18,559 bases of DNA from Rhodospirillales bacterium (GTDB lineage Bacteria > Pseudomonadota > Alphaproteobacteria > UBA9219): positions 1 to 18,559 of the forward strand of contig JAATFY010000186.1 in NCBI GenBank assembly GCA_015654915.1, given 5' to 3'. A model generated the notes under the pieces. It saw only the letters and a program-made list of their open reading frames with translations, was not told where the DNA came from and made no database searches. How positions within the stretch are numbered: position 1 is the first letter of the stretch; each line of letters starts with the position of its first letter. This document shows positions 13,048 to 18,559 of the stretch, one piece after another. A program made the position numbers and the translations under genes.

Positions 13048-13593
13048 TTATGCTCCTTGCTTTCCTCTTGCGGCAACGACGCGGGCCAATTGGCCTGCCG
13101 GCGCCTGCAGAATACCGGCGATCTTGGTGGCCGGAGCCTGAAGAAGGCCGACAATCTTCGCACGCAACTGATCGAGCGACGGCAGTGACGCCAGATTCTT
13201 GATCTGCGCGGCATCGAGCAGCTGGTCGCCCATGGCGCCGCCGATAACCTTGAACTTGTCGTTCTTCTTGGCGAATTCCACGGTGACGCGGGCGGCGGCA
13301 ACAGGGTCCTTCGAATAAGCCAGAGCGGTGGGGCCGCGCAGGAATTTCTCCAGCGCCTCGATCTTGGTGCCCTTGATCGCGTGCTTGACCAGCTTGTTCT
13401 TGCCGACCTTGAGGCCGATGCCTTCCTTGCGTAGCATAACGCGCAGGTTGCGCGTTTCGTCGGCGTTCAGGCCGACCTGCTGCGTGACGACGACGAGCTC
13501 GGCGTCCTTCAGTCCTTCGCCCATGGAGGCGATCAGTTTTTCCTTCACCACGCGGTTGGCGCTGTGATTAGCGACGATAGCTTTAGCGGTCAT
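13048..13593 (-). CDS. rplJ: 50S ribosomal protein L10
   Basis: L10 anchors the L7/L12 dimers to 23S rRNA and, with L12, represses its own mRNA in bacteria where this was studied. I place the start at ATG 13593-13591 (MTAKAIVANHSANRVVKEKLI). GGAGAG lies seven bases upstream, and this gives 181 residues, close to the family norm. An upstream ATG at 13617 has no ribosome-binding site and abuts a repeat. Conserved parts are AELVVVTQQVGLNADETRNLRVMLRKEG, KVGKNKLVKHAIKGT and LLQAPATKIAGILQAPAGQLARVVAA, the last leading into the L12-binding helix. Both sides of the gene carry palindromic repeats (12974-13040 and 13618-13729). Confidence 0.97.
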   Translation of the reverse strand: MTAKAIVANHSANRVVKEKLIASMGEGLKDAELVVVTQQVGLNADETRNLRVMLRKEGIGLKVGKNKLVKHAIKGTKIEALEKFLRGPTALAYSKDPVAAARVTVEFAKKNDKFKVIGGAMGDQLLDAAQIKNLASLPSLDQLRAKIVGLLQAPATKIAGILQAPAGQLARVVAARGKQGA

Positions 13594-13617
13594 GGTCTTC
13601 TCTCCGTTCTCTTTCAT

Positions 13618-13729
13618 CGTCATTCCGGAAAATTTTCTCTTCGCGCAGCGAAAGAAAATTGATCCGGAATCCCGTTTGTTTTCTTTTGTCAAAAAACCAA
13701 ACGGGATGCCCGCTTTCGCGGGCATGACG
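13618..13729. repeat. Composite palindromic repeat just upstream of rplJ (copy D)
   Basis: Positions 13618-13673 repeat the first unit of copy A almost exactly: CGTCATTCCGG, inner stem ATTTTCTCTTCGC/GCGAAAGAAAAT, and CCGGAA. CCCGTTTG (13671-13678) then pairs with CAAACGGG (13698-13705), and ATGCCCGC-TTTC-GCGGGCAT (13706-13725) closes with ATGACG. The left edge is 25 bases from the rplJ start codon, so the element is in the rplJ leader. Confidence 0.75.
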
Positions 13730-13739
13730 CCCCTTAATA

Positions 13740-13999
13740 GGGAGTCACTCAAAATCCGAATTGTCCGAGGAAGATGAAGCCGAAACGCAGGACGCCGGGC
13801 GGATAAACCGCGAGGCGCAATCGCATGTCTCAACCCCGTCTATGCTGGCAACTTTAAACCCCTAAGGGTACCCGCAGTCTCGGACAGGCTTGTCCCCCGA
13901 AGCCTTGGCGTAGGGGGATGTTCCCTTGCGGGAACGGCGCTTTGATAGCCGAAACAGGGCTATCAAAGCAAATTAAAAAATCGGCGTTAACCCAAGGGG
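13740..13999 (-). promoter_or_regulatory. Structured rplA-rplJ intergenic region, candidate L10 leader
   Basis: The 406-base gap between rplA and rplJ has no gene. Beyond repeat copy D it holds a run of stems. These are a 12-bp perfect hairpin GCTTTGATAGCC/GGCTATCAAAGC (13939-13969), GTTCCC/GGGAAC with a four-base loop (13920-13935), CCCCC/GGGGG (13894-13917) and GGACA/TGTCC (13882-13895). The last two overlap and so exclude each other. The position fits the autoregulatory leader where L10-L12 binds in other bacteria. The 12-bp hairpin has no T-run on the - strand side, so it does not look like a simple terminator. Role inferred from position. Confidence 0.45.
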
Positions 14000-14710
14000 T
14001 TAAGCGCTTTCGCCGCTGACAGTCGTCAGATCGACCTTCACGCCCGGGCCCATGGTCGAGGACAGTGTGATCCGGTTGATATAGGTGCCTTTCACACCGG
14101 CAGGACGCGCCTTCGCGATTGCGCCGAGGAAAGCCTTGGCGTTTTCGAGAATGGCTTGCTCCGTAAAGCTGGCCTTGCCGATACCGGCCTGAACGATGCC
14201 GGCTTTTTCGGCGCGGAATTCGATCGAACCGGCCTTGGCGGCCTTGACGGCTTCCACCACGTTCGGCGTAACGGTGCCGAGCTTCGGGTTCGGCATCAGG
14301 CCGCGCGGACCGAGAACTTTACCCAGCTTGCCGACCACGCCCATCATGTCGGGCGTCGCCACGACGCGGTCGAATTCCGACCAGCCGCCATTGATTTTTT
14401 CGGCCAGATCGTCGCCGCCGACAGCGTCGGCGCCCGCTTTCCTGGCTTCTTCGGCTTTCTCGCCCTTGGCGAACACGATCACACGCATGCTCTTGCCCGT
14501 GCCGTGCGGCAACTGGATCATCGCGCGGACGGTTTGGTCCGACTGCTTGGTGTCGATGCCGAGATTGACCGCGACTTCGATGGTTTCATCGAACTTGCGT
14601 TGCGCCTGCGTCGCGTTCTGTTTAACGAGCTTCACCGCGTCGGCAAGGCCGTACGCCTTGTTGCGATCAACGTTGGTGAGAACCTTGCGGAATTTTTTAC
14701 CGTGAGCCAT
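14000..14710 (-). CDS. rplA: 50S ribosomal protein L1
   Basis: L1 forms the mobile stalk that guides tRNA exit from the E site, and in other bacteria it represses the L11 operon mRNA. The 236-residue protein is close to the E. coli length. The N-terminus (GKKFRKVLTNVDRNKAYGLADAVKLVKQ), the FDETIEVAVNLGID strand, and the domain II segment GKVLGPRGLMPNPKLGTVTPNV are all typical. The C-terminal KGTYINRITLSSTMGPGVKVD is the RNA-binding end. ATG 14710 lies four bases after the rplK stop, with GGAGTA as ribosome-binding site, so the pair is cotranscribed and probably coupled. Confidence 0.98.
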   Translation of the reverse strand: MAHGKKFRKVLTNVDRNKAYGLADAVKLVKQNATQAQRKFDETIEVAVNLGIDTKQSDQTVRAMIQLPHGTGKSMRVIVFAKGEKAEEARKAGADAVGGDDLAEKINGGWSEFDRVVATPDMMGVVGKLGKVLGPRGLMPNPKLGTVTPNVVEAVKAAKAGSIEFRAEKAGIVQAGIGKASFTEQAILENAKAFLGAIAKARPAGVKGTYINRITLSSTMGPGVKVDLTTVSGESA

Positions 14711-14714
14711 GGGA

Positions 14715-15143
14715 TTACTCCACTACCTGGACGCCCATCGAACGGGCGGAACCGATGATCATGCTGCAAGCCGCCTCGAGATCGTTGGCGTTCAAATCCT
14801 GCATCTTCTGTTTGGCGATTTCCATTACCTGCGCCTTGGTGATCGTACCGACGGTTTCAGCACCCACCAGTTTGGCGCCCTTTTCGATCTTCGCCGCCTT
14901 CTTGATGAAATAGCTGTTGGGCGGCTGCTTGGTGACAAAGGTAAAGCTGCGGTCGGAAAAGGCGGTGATGACGACCGGAATCGGCATGCCCTTTTCGAGG
15001 CTCTGCGTCTTGGCGTTGAACTGCTTGCAGAAGTCCATGATGTTCAGGCCGCGCTGACCCAGAGCAGGTCCGATCGGCGGCGACGGATTTGCGGCGCCCG
15101 CGGGCACCTGCAATTTGATAAGACCAACGATTTCTTTTGCCAT
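14715..15143 (-). CDS. rplK: 50S ribosomal protein L11
   Basis: L11 binds the GTPase-associated centre of 23S rRNA and is needed for stringent-response sensing. The 142-residue length is exact for the family. The N-terminus has the Pro-rich thiostrepton-binding loop (PAGAANPSPPIGPALGQRGLNIMDFCKQFN). PPNSYFIKKAAKIEKGA and the C-terminal ANDLEAACSMIIGSARSMGVQV are standard. GAGGGAG upstream of ATG 15143 is the ribosome-binding site, and a CGCGGC/GCCGCG hairpin (15166-15182) stands directly before it. It opens the rplK-rplA-rplJ-rplL operon, but nusG does not lie immediately upstream as it usually does. Confidence 0.98.
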   Translation of the reverse strand: MAKEIVGLIKLQVPAGAANPSPPIGPALGQRGLNIMDFCKQFNAKTQSLEKGMPIPVVITAFSDRSFTFVTKQPPNSYFIKKAAKIEKGAKLVGAETVGTITKAQVMEIAKQKMQDLNANDLEAACSMIIGSARSMGVQVVE

Positions 15144-15360
15144 AGCTTACTCCCTCAAAGTCGCACGCGGCCAAAAGCCGCGCGGGCCATATAGAAACAG
15201 AGCCGGCAGCACCAAAGGCGCTTCCAAACTCATCCAGCTGACTTAAAGGGGGTTTTGCCCTTATCGATGCATCCTTCGGGTTTCCCTTCGGGGTGCATTA
15301 GCGTGGTACGGTCTCCTCAGGCCATCTTCGAGGCTAACCTCCCACACCTGCGTCATGGGC
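15144..15360 (-). promoter_or_regulatory. Structured leader of the rplK operon
   Basis: The 410-base gap between rplK and the divergent gene at 15554 has no gene. On the rplK side it carries several stems: CGCGGC/GCCGCG (15166-15182), AAGGG/CCCTT (15246-15262) and TGCATCC/GGGTGCA (15268-15297). At 15302-15350 is a nested structure that reads on the - strand as GTGTGG...CCACGC, closing over CCTC/GAGG. This resembles an r-protein leader, as expected for L1 control of the operon, but the binding site is not proved. The remaining part (15361-15553) is AT-rich, with no convincing paired hexamers. It contains TTACCT, AGGTAT and AGGTAA strings that could be operator half-sites. Confidence 0.42.
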
Positions 15361-15553
15361 AGATATGTAATCAAGAATCCCCTGCAAGTCCAGCGTTTTT
15401 TGCCCGAATATATTGGTAATTTCTTACCTGCTATTTTTAGGTATGTATTTTTTGGCTGGAAATATGGATTATTCCGACAGCGGTTTCAGGTAAGTTTTTA
15501 GCCTTTTATGGTATAGAGAAAAAATAGTTTGTTCTTTCTCCTCCGACACCAGC

Positions 15554-17056
15554 ATGACCGAAGATTTTGTCGCCAAAGCCCTCGCCGCTCTCCGGCAAAA
15601 GAGATTCGCCGACGCGCGTGATTCGATTGCGGCCTACGCCGAAAGCAACACGCTGGAATTCCAGCATTACCTTATTAAGGGATTATCCGAACTTGCGCTG
15701 TCGGATTGGCAAGCGGCAGCCGACACTTTTACCGAAGCGACCGGACTTTTTCCGCATCAGCCGCAACTCTGGTTCAATCTCGGCACCGCACAGGAAAATC
15801 TCGGCAAACTCGATGACGCCGCGGACAGCCTGGAACGCAGCCTCGATTTGAAACCCGAACAGGGCGATGCCTGCGGCAACCTGTCGAACATCTATCGCAA
15901 GCAGGGCCGTTTCGGCGAAGCCGAAGCCATGGCGCATCGCGCCTATGAATTCGGCGCACCGAAAGCGCAGGCCCTGAACAGCCTCGGCCTTGCGCTCGGC
16001 AAGCAGGGAAAATTCGAAGCTGCCGCAAAAACATTTCAGGAAGCTTTACAGCTTGATCCTGCCGACCAGCAAATCCTGTCCAATCTCGCCAATCTTGCGA
16101 TTGACCGGCTGGATTTCGACACGGCATGGGAATTTTTTGCCAAGGCGCGTGCCCTCGGCGATTTACTGACGATCCGCCGCGACGAAGGCATGGCGCGTTT
16201 GCTGGCGGGCGATTACGCGGCGGGCTGGACGCTTTACGAAGCACGGCTGGAATTGCCGGCGGCGTTACGTGTGCGTCCTGCCTGCCCGCGCTGGCGCGGT
16301 GAAAATCTTGCCGGAAAAAAACTCATGCTGCTGGCCGAGCAAGGCCTCGGCGATACGATCATGTTCTGCCGCTACGGAAAACTGCTGGCCGATGCGGGCG
16401 CCGAGATTCTGTGGGTAGTGCAGAAACCGTTACAGCGCCTGCTGGCGGATAATTTATCCGGCAAGGTTTTTTCCGAACGCGATCCCCTGCCCGAGGCCGA
16501 TTACTACCTGCCGCTTATGTCGCTGCCGCTGGCAACACGGAAATACGCGCCCGCCGAAGCGCCGCCTGCGCCCTATCTGCGCGCGCCGGACGAGCCAAGA
16601 CTTCCCGATGCCAAAGCGGATGTGAAAAAGATTGGCTTAGTCTGGACCGGTTCGCCGACGCATGAGCGCGACCATGAGCGCTCAATCTCTCTCGACCGTT
16701 TCGCGCCCCTGTTCGCGCAGGCGAAAGCCGAATTCTACGCGCCCTTCACCGGCGTGGGTCTGGAAGAAATTACGGACGGGACACCTGTAACAGCGCTCGG
16801 CAATCTCATCGGTGATTTTTCCGATACGGCGGCGCTGCTACGGCAGCTGGATTGCCTCGTCACCGTGGACACCTCGGTCGCACATCTGGCCGGAGCGCTC
16901 GACGTCACAACATATCTACTTCTGCAATACAGCCCCGACTGGCGCTGGGGCACATCCGGCACGACAACGCCGTGGTACGCAAGAGCAACCTTGCTGCGTC
17001 AGCCGAAATATGGCGATTGGGATTCAGTGATAGAAAATCTGGCAAACAAGCTTTAG
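15554..17056 (+). CDS. TPR protein with glycosyltransferase-9-like C-terminal domain
   Basis: This is a 500-residue soluble protein. Residues about 5-210 are tetratricopeptide repeats (for example LWFNLGTAQENLGKLDDAADSLERSLDLKPEQ and ALNSLGLALGKQGKFEAAAKTFQEALQLDP). Residues about 240-500 resemble the GT-B fold tail of heptosyltransferase (GT9)-type proteins. Supporting segments are KKLMLLAEQGLGDTIMFCRYGKLLADAG near the middle, KKIGLVWTGSPTHERDHERSISLDRF, and DFSDTAALLRQL followed by VDTSVAHLAGAL (about residues 421-448). Such proteins occur in flagellin/surface glycan and O-GlcNAc-like contexts, but the acceptor is unknown. No ribosome-binding site is evident before ATG 15554. The gene is inserted between rplK and nusG on the opposite strand, and its stop overlaps the convergent acetyltransferase stop by four bases. 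Confidence 0.82.
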   Translation: MTEDFVAKALAALRQKRFADARDSIAAYAESNTLEFQHYLIKGLSELALSDWQAAADTFTEATGLFPHQPQLWFNLGTAQENLGKLDDAADSLERSLDLKPEQGDACGNLSNIYRKQGRFGEAEAMAHRAYEFGAPKAQALNSLGLALGKQGKFEAAAKTFQEALQLDPADQQILSNLANLAIDRLDFDTAWEFFAKARALGDLLTIRRDEGMARLLAGDYAAGWTLYEARLELPAALRVRPACPRWRGENLAGKKLMLLAEQGLGDTIMFCRYGKLLADAGAEILWVVQKPLQRLLADNLSGKVFSERDPLPEADYYLPLMSLPLATRKYAPAEAPPAPYLRAPDEPRLPDAKADVKKIGLVWTGSPTHERDHERSISLDRFAPLFAQAKAEFYAPFTGVGLEEITDGTPVTALGNLIGDFSDTAALLRQLDCLVTVDTSVAHLAGALDVTTYLLLQYSPDWRWGTSGTTTPWYARATLLRQPKYGDWDSVIENLANKL

Positions 17057-17478
17057 CTGTCTTTCAGCCATTTTTCCATGACGATACGCGGCGCGATTTC
17101 AAAATTAAGGCGTTTATAGAAATCAATAACCTGCGTATTGGTTTCGCGGATCATCAACATGACTTTCCGGATTTTCCTTTCACGCAGCCACTGCTCGCCT
17201 GCTTCCACCATGCGTCTTCCAATGCCCTGCTGGCGCTGATCCAAGGTGGTTGCGACGTAATAGACCCAGCCGCGGTGGCCATCATGACCAACTAGCACGC
17301 TACCGACGATATTATTTTTGTTATCAAGGCCGACCAGAATATCCGAGTTAGGTTTAGCGCGGGCAAAGCGAAAATCCTGCGCCGGATCATTGTAACTCGC
17401 CACCAAGTCGCAAGAGCGCCACAGAGCAACGGTTTTTTCTTCATCATCAGCCGTAGCGGCGCGGATGACAATATTCAT
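17053..17478 (-). CDS. GNAT family acetyltransferase, YpeA-like
   Basis: This 141-residue protein has the GNAT fold. The acetyl-CoA-binding motif A is present (VATTLDQRQQGIGRRMVEAGEQWL, with Q-Q-G-I-G-R), and the C-terminal NTQVIDFYKRLNFEIAPRIVMEKWL is motif B. The opening (ATADDEEKTVALWRSCDLVASYNDPAQDFRFA) and VGSVLVGHDGHRGWVYYVA resemble E. coli YpeA, whose substrate is not established. It starts five bases after the nusG stop with only a weak ribosome-binding site, so it is probably read as the last gene of secE-nusG. The 3' end meets the convergent TPR gene. Substrate unknown. Confidence 0.86.
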   Translation of the reverse strand: MNIVIRAATADDEEKTVALWRSCDLVASYNDPAQDFRFARAKPNSDILVGLDNKNNIVGSVLVGHDGHRGWVYYVATTLDQRQQGIGRRMVEAGEQWLRERKIRKVMLMIRETNTQVIDFYKRLNFEIAPRIVMEKWLKDS

Positions 17479-17483
17479 GGGGG

Positions 17484-18014
17484 TCAGACTTTTTCAACCT
17501 GGCTGTATTCCAGCTCGACCGGCGTGGCGAGTCCGAAGATCGATACCGCAACCTTGAGGCGGGCCTTGTCTTCGTCCACTTCCTCGACCGTGCCGTTGAA
17601 CGAGGCGAACGGACCGTCGGCCACGCGCACCTGCTCGCCGACTTCGAAGGTAACCGAAGGCTTGGGATGCTCGACGCCTTCCAGAACCTGATTGAGGATG
17701 CGCTGCGCCTCGGCTTCGGAAATCGGCGCGGGACGCCCACCGCCGCCGAGAAAGCCCGTGACTTTCGGCGTGTTCTTGACGAGGTGCCAGCTTTCATCGC
17801 TCAGATCCATCTTGATGAGGACGTAGCCCGGGAAGAATTTACGCTCGGCATTGACCTTGGCGCCGCGGCGGACTTCGACGACTTCCTCTGTGGGCACGAG
17901 GATTTCCGAGAAATAATCCTCGAGGCCCTTCTTGGTCGCGGTTTCGCGAACGGACTGGGCGACTTTCTTTTCGAAGCCCGAATAGACGTGGATGACGTAC
18001 CAGCGATGCGACAT
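17484..18014 (-). CDS. nusG: Transcription termination/antitermination protein NusG
   Basis: NusG binds RNA polymerase, increases processivity, supports Rho termination and links polymerase to ribosomal S10. I chose ATG 18014-18012 (MSHRWYVIHVYSGFEKKVAQSVRE). It gives 176 residues, typical of the family, and AAGAGGAA lies just upstream. A second ATG at 18071 overlaps the secE stop (TAATG) and would add 19 residues (MENADAAGATAKKESKEE). Domains seen: NGN (residues about 1-115, with ERKFFPGYVLIKMDL and VKNTPKVTGFLGG) and KOW (GEQVRVADGPFASFNGTVEEVDEDKARLKVAVSIFG). The cotranscribed neighbours are secE upstream and the acetyltransferase gene downstream. The next r-protein gene, rplK, is separated from it by two unrelated genes. 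Confidence 0.96.
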   Translation of the reverse strand: MSHRWYVIHVYSGFEKKVAQSVRETATKKGLEDYFSEILVPTEEVVEVRRGAKVNAERKFFPGYVLIKMDLSDESWHLVKNTPKVTGFLGGGGRPAPISEAEAQRILNQVLEGVEHPKPSVTFEVGEQVRVADGPFASFNGTVEEVDEDKARLKVAVSIFGLATPVELEYSQVEKV

Positions 18015-18070
18015 GGGTTCCTCTTTCGATTCTTTCTTTGCGGTTGCTCCGGCTGCGTCTGCGTTTTCCA

Positions 18071-18301
18071 TTATGAGTTCATTCCCAAAATACGGCTGAT
18101 GCCGAAACCGAGCGCGGAATCCACCGCGAGAAAAAACAGCCCGACAACCAACGCCATGACGACGATCATCACCGTCGTCACCAGCGTCTCTTTCCGCGTC
18201 GGCCACGTGACCTTGATGATCTCGCGCTGCGTTTCGCGCGCAAACTCGACCGGATTAAATCCGGGCTTGTCCTTGACGTCGGCGTTTACATCCTGCGACA
18301 T
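18071..18301 (-). CDS. secE: Preprotein translocase subunit SecE
   Basis: SecE clamps SecY in the inner-membrane SecYEG channel. The 76-residue protein is the short one-helix form found in most bacteria outside the enterics. It has an amphipathic N-terminal part with the conserved ETQREIIKVTWPTRKETLVTT and one transmembrane helix (VMIVVMALVVGLFFLAVDSAL). ATG 18301 has AAGGA about 11 bases upstream. The gene starts 33 bases downstream of the tRNA-Trp 3' end and its stop overlaps a possible nusG start, so tRNA-Trp, secE and nusG probably share a transcript. Confidence 0.96.
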   Translation of the reverse strand: MSQDVNADVKDKPGFNPVEFARETQREIIKVTWPTRKETLVTTVMIVVMALVVGLFFLAVDSALGFGISRILGMNS

Positions 18302-18334
18302 GTTTTTCCGTCCTTATAATCCATTCATCTTAAC

Positions 18335-18410
18335 TGGCAGGAGTGGAGGGGCTCGAACCCGCAGCCTTCGGTTTTGGAGACCGACGCTCTACCAATTGAG
18401 CTACACTCCT
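18335..18410 (-). tRNA. tRNA-Trp (anticodon CCA)
   Basis: The - strand reads as a full 76-base tRNA including the encoded 3' CCA. It has a 7-bp acceptor stem (AGGAGTG/CACTCCT), discriminator G, D-stem GCTC/GAGC, anticodon stem TCGGT/ACCGA with loop CTCCAAA (anticodon CCA), and a T-loop TTCGAGC. The T-stem has one C-U mismatch. It lies just upstream of secE, as is usual in Alphaproteobacteria, and its charging enzyme TrpS is encoded in the same window. Confidence 0.97.
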
Positions 18411-18462
18411 AAGCTTACCTTCCGGTCACAATCCCCCGTCCACCGCTTTCGCGTTGGACTAG

Positions 18463-18468
18463 ATTATA
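18463..18468 (-). promoter_or_regulatory. Possible -10 box for tRNA-Trp-secE-nusG
   Basis: On the - strand a perfect TATAAT lies 53 bases before the tRNA 5' end. No good -35 hexamer stands 16-18 bases upstream, so the promoter call is tentative. The remaining bases to the window edge (18469-18559) show no gene I can support. Confidence 0.35.
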
Positions 18469-18559
18469 AACATGTGGGGAATAAGGCTTTTTACCTCACC
18501 TCAGCGCAACTGACCAGTGAAAAGTGACAAAGCAATATGCCTCTATGGCACATGGGATA

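Noticed and set aside
13594..13833. N-terminal extension of L10
   Set aside because: It is translated from palindromic repeat and leader sequence; the family start is at 13593.
17667..18527. 286-codon open frame on the + strand
   Set aside because: It runs antisense across nusG, secE and the tRNA-Trp gene, which are certain.

Overview
The window looks like a core-genome segment of an alphaproteobacterium whose order I cannot name. Support comes from the tRNA-Trp(CCA)-secE-nusG and rplK-rplA-rplJ-rplL arrangement, the murJ-trpS pair, GC-rich coding and CGTCAT...ATGACG palindromic repeats. No CRISPR array, prophage or insertion-sequence transposase is visible.

Layout, left to right. The window opens inside a peptide-type ABC transporter ATPase (+) and continues with an acetoacetate decarboxylase-like gene (+). 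Next comes an AT-rich membrane O-acyltransferase (+) behind a long structured leader, meeting smpB (-) end to end. After an intergenic palindromic composite repeat come a periplasmic soluble lytic transglycosylase, a small membrane/coiled-coil protein, a pirin-family protein, and an orphan SAM methyltransferase behind a second structured leader (all +). A coupled pair of unknown small genes precedes the operon prepilin peptidase-murJ-trpS (+). A bidirectional terminator and repeats separate this from rplL-rplJ-rplA-rplK (-). A TPR/glycosyltransferase-like gene (+) and a YpeA-like acetyltransferase (-) lie between rplK and nusG-secE-tRNA-Trp (-).

Functional themes are translation and transcription (r-proteins L11, L1, L10, L7/L12, NusG, SecE, TrpS, tRNA-Trp, SmpB), cell-envelope work (MurJ flippase, lytic transglycosylase, acyltransferase, prepilin peptidase) and isolated accessory enzymes.

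The most striking non-coding signal is a pair of related structured 5' leaders. One (about 1467-1722) lies before the acyltransferase and one (about 6877-7061) before the methyltransferase. Both have a promoter-like pair just before a first hairpin, then GGGG, GATA and CCTCT, a long-range closing stem, a 10-bp internal hairpin, ATGTTC and CTAAAGGC. In both, a pyrimidine-rich strand just after the closing stem is complementary to the 3' arm of the internal hairpin. In the second copy the same pyrimidine strand can also sequester the Shine-Dalgarno sequence. This resembles a cis-regulatory RNA switch, and I do not recognise it as a known family.

Other oddities: TrpS appears to carry an AT-rich in-frame insertion of roughly 29 residues; palindromic repeats have entered the ribosomal protein operon at three places; rpoB/rpoC do not follow rplL; and two unrelated genes split nusG from rplK.
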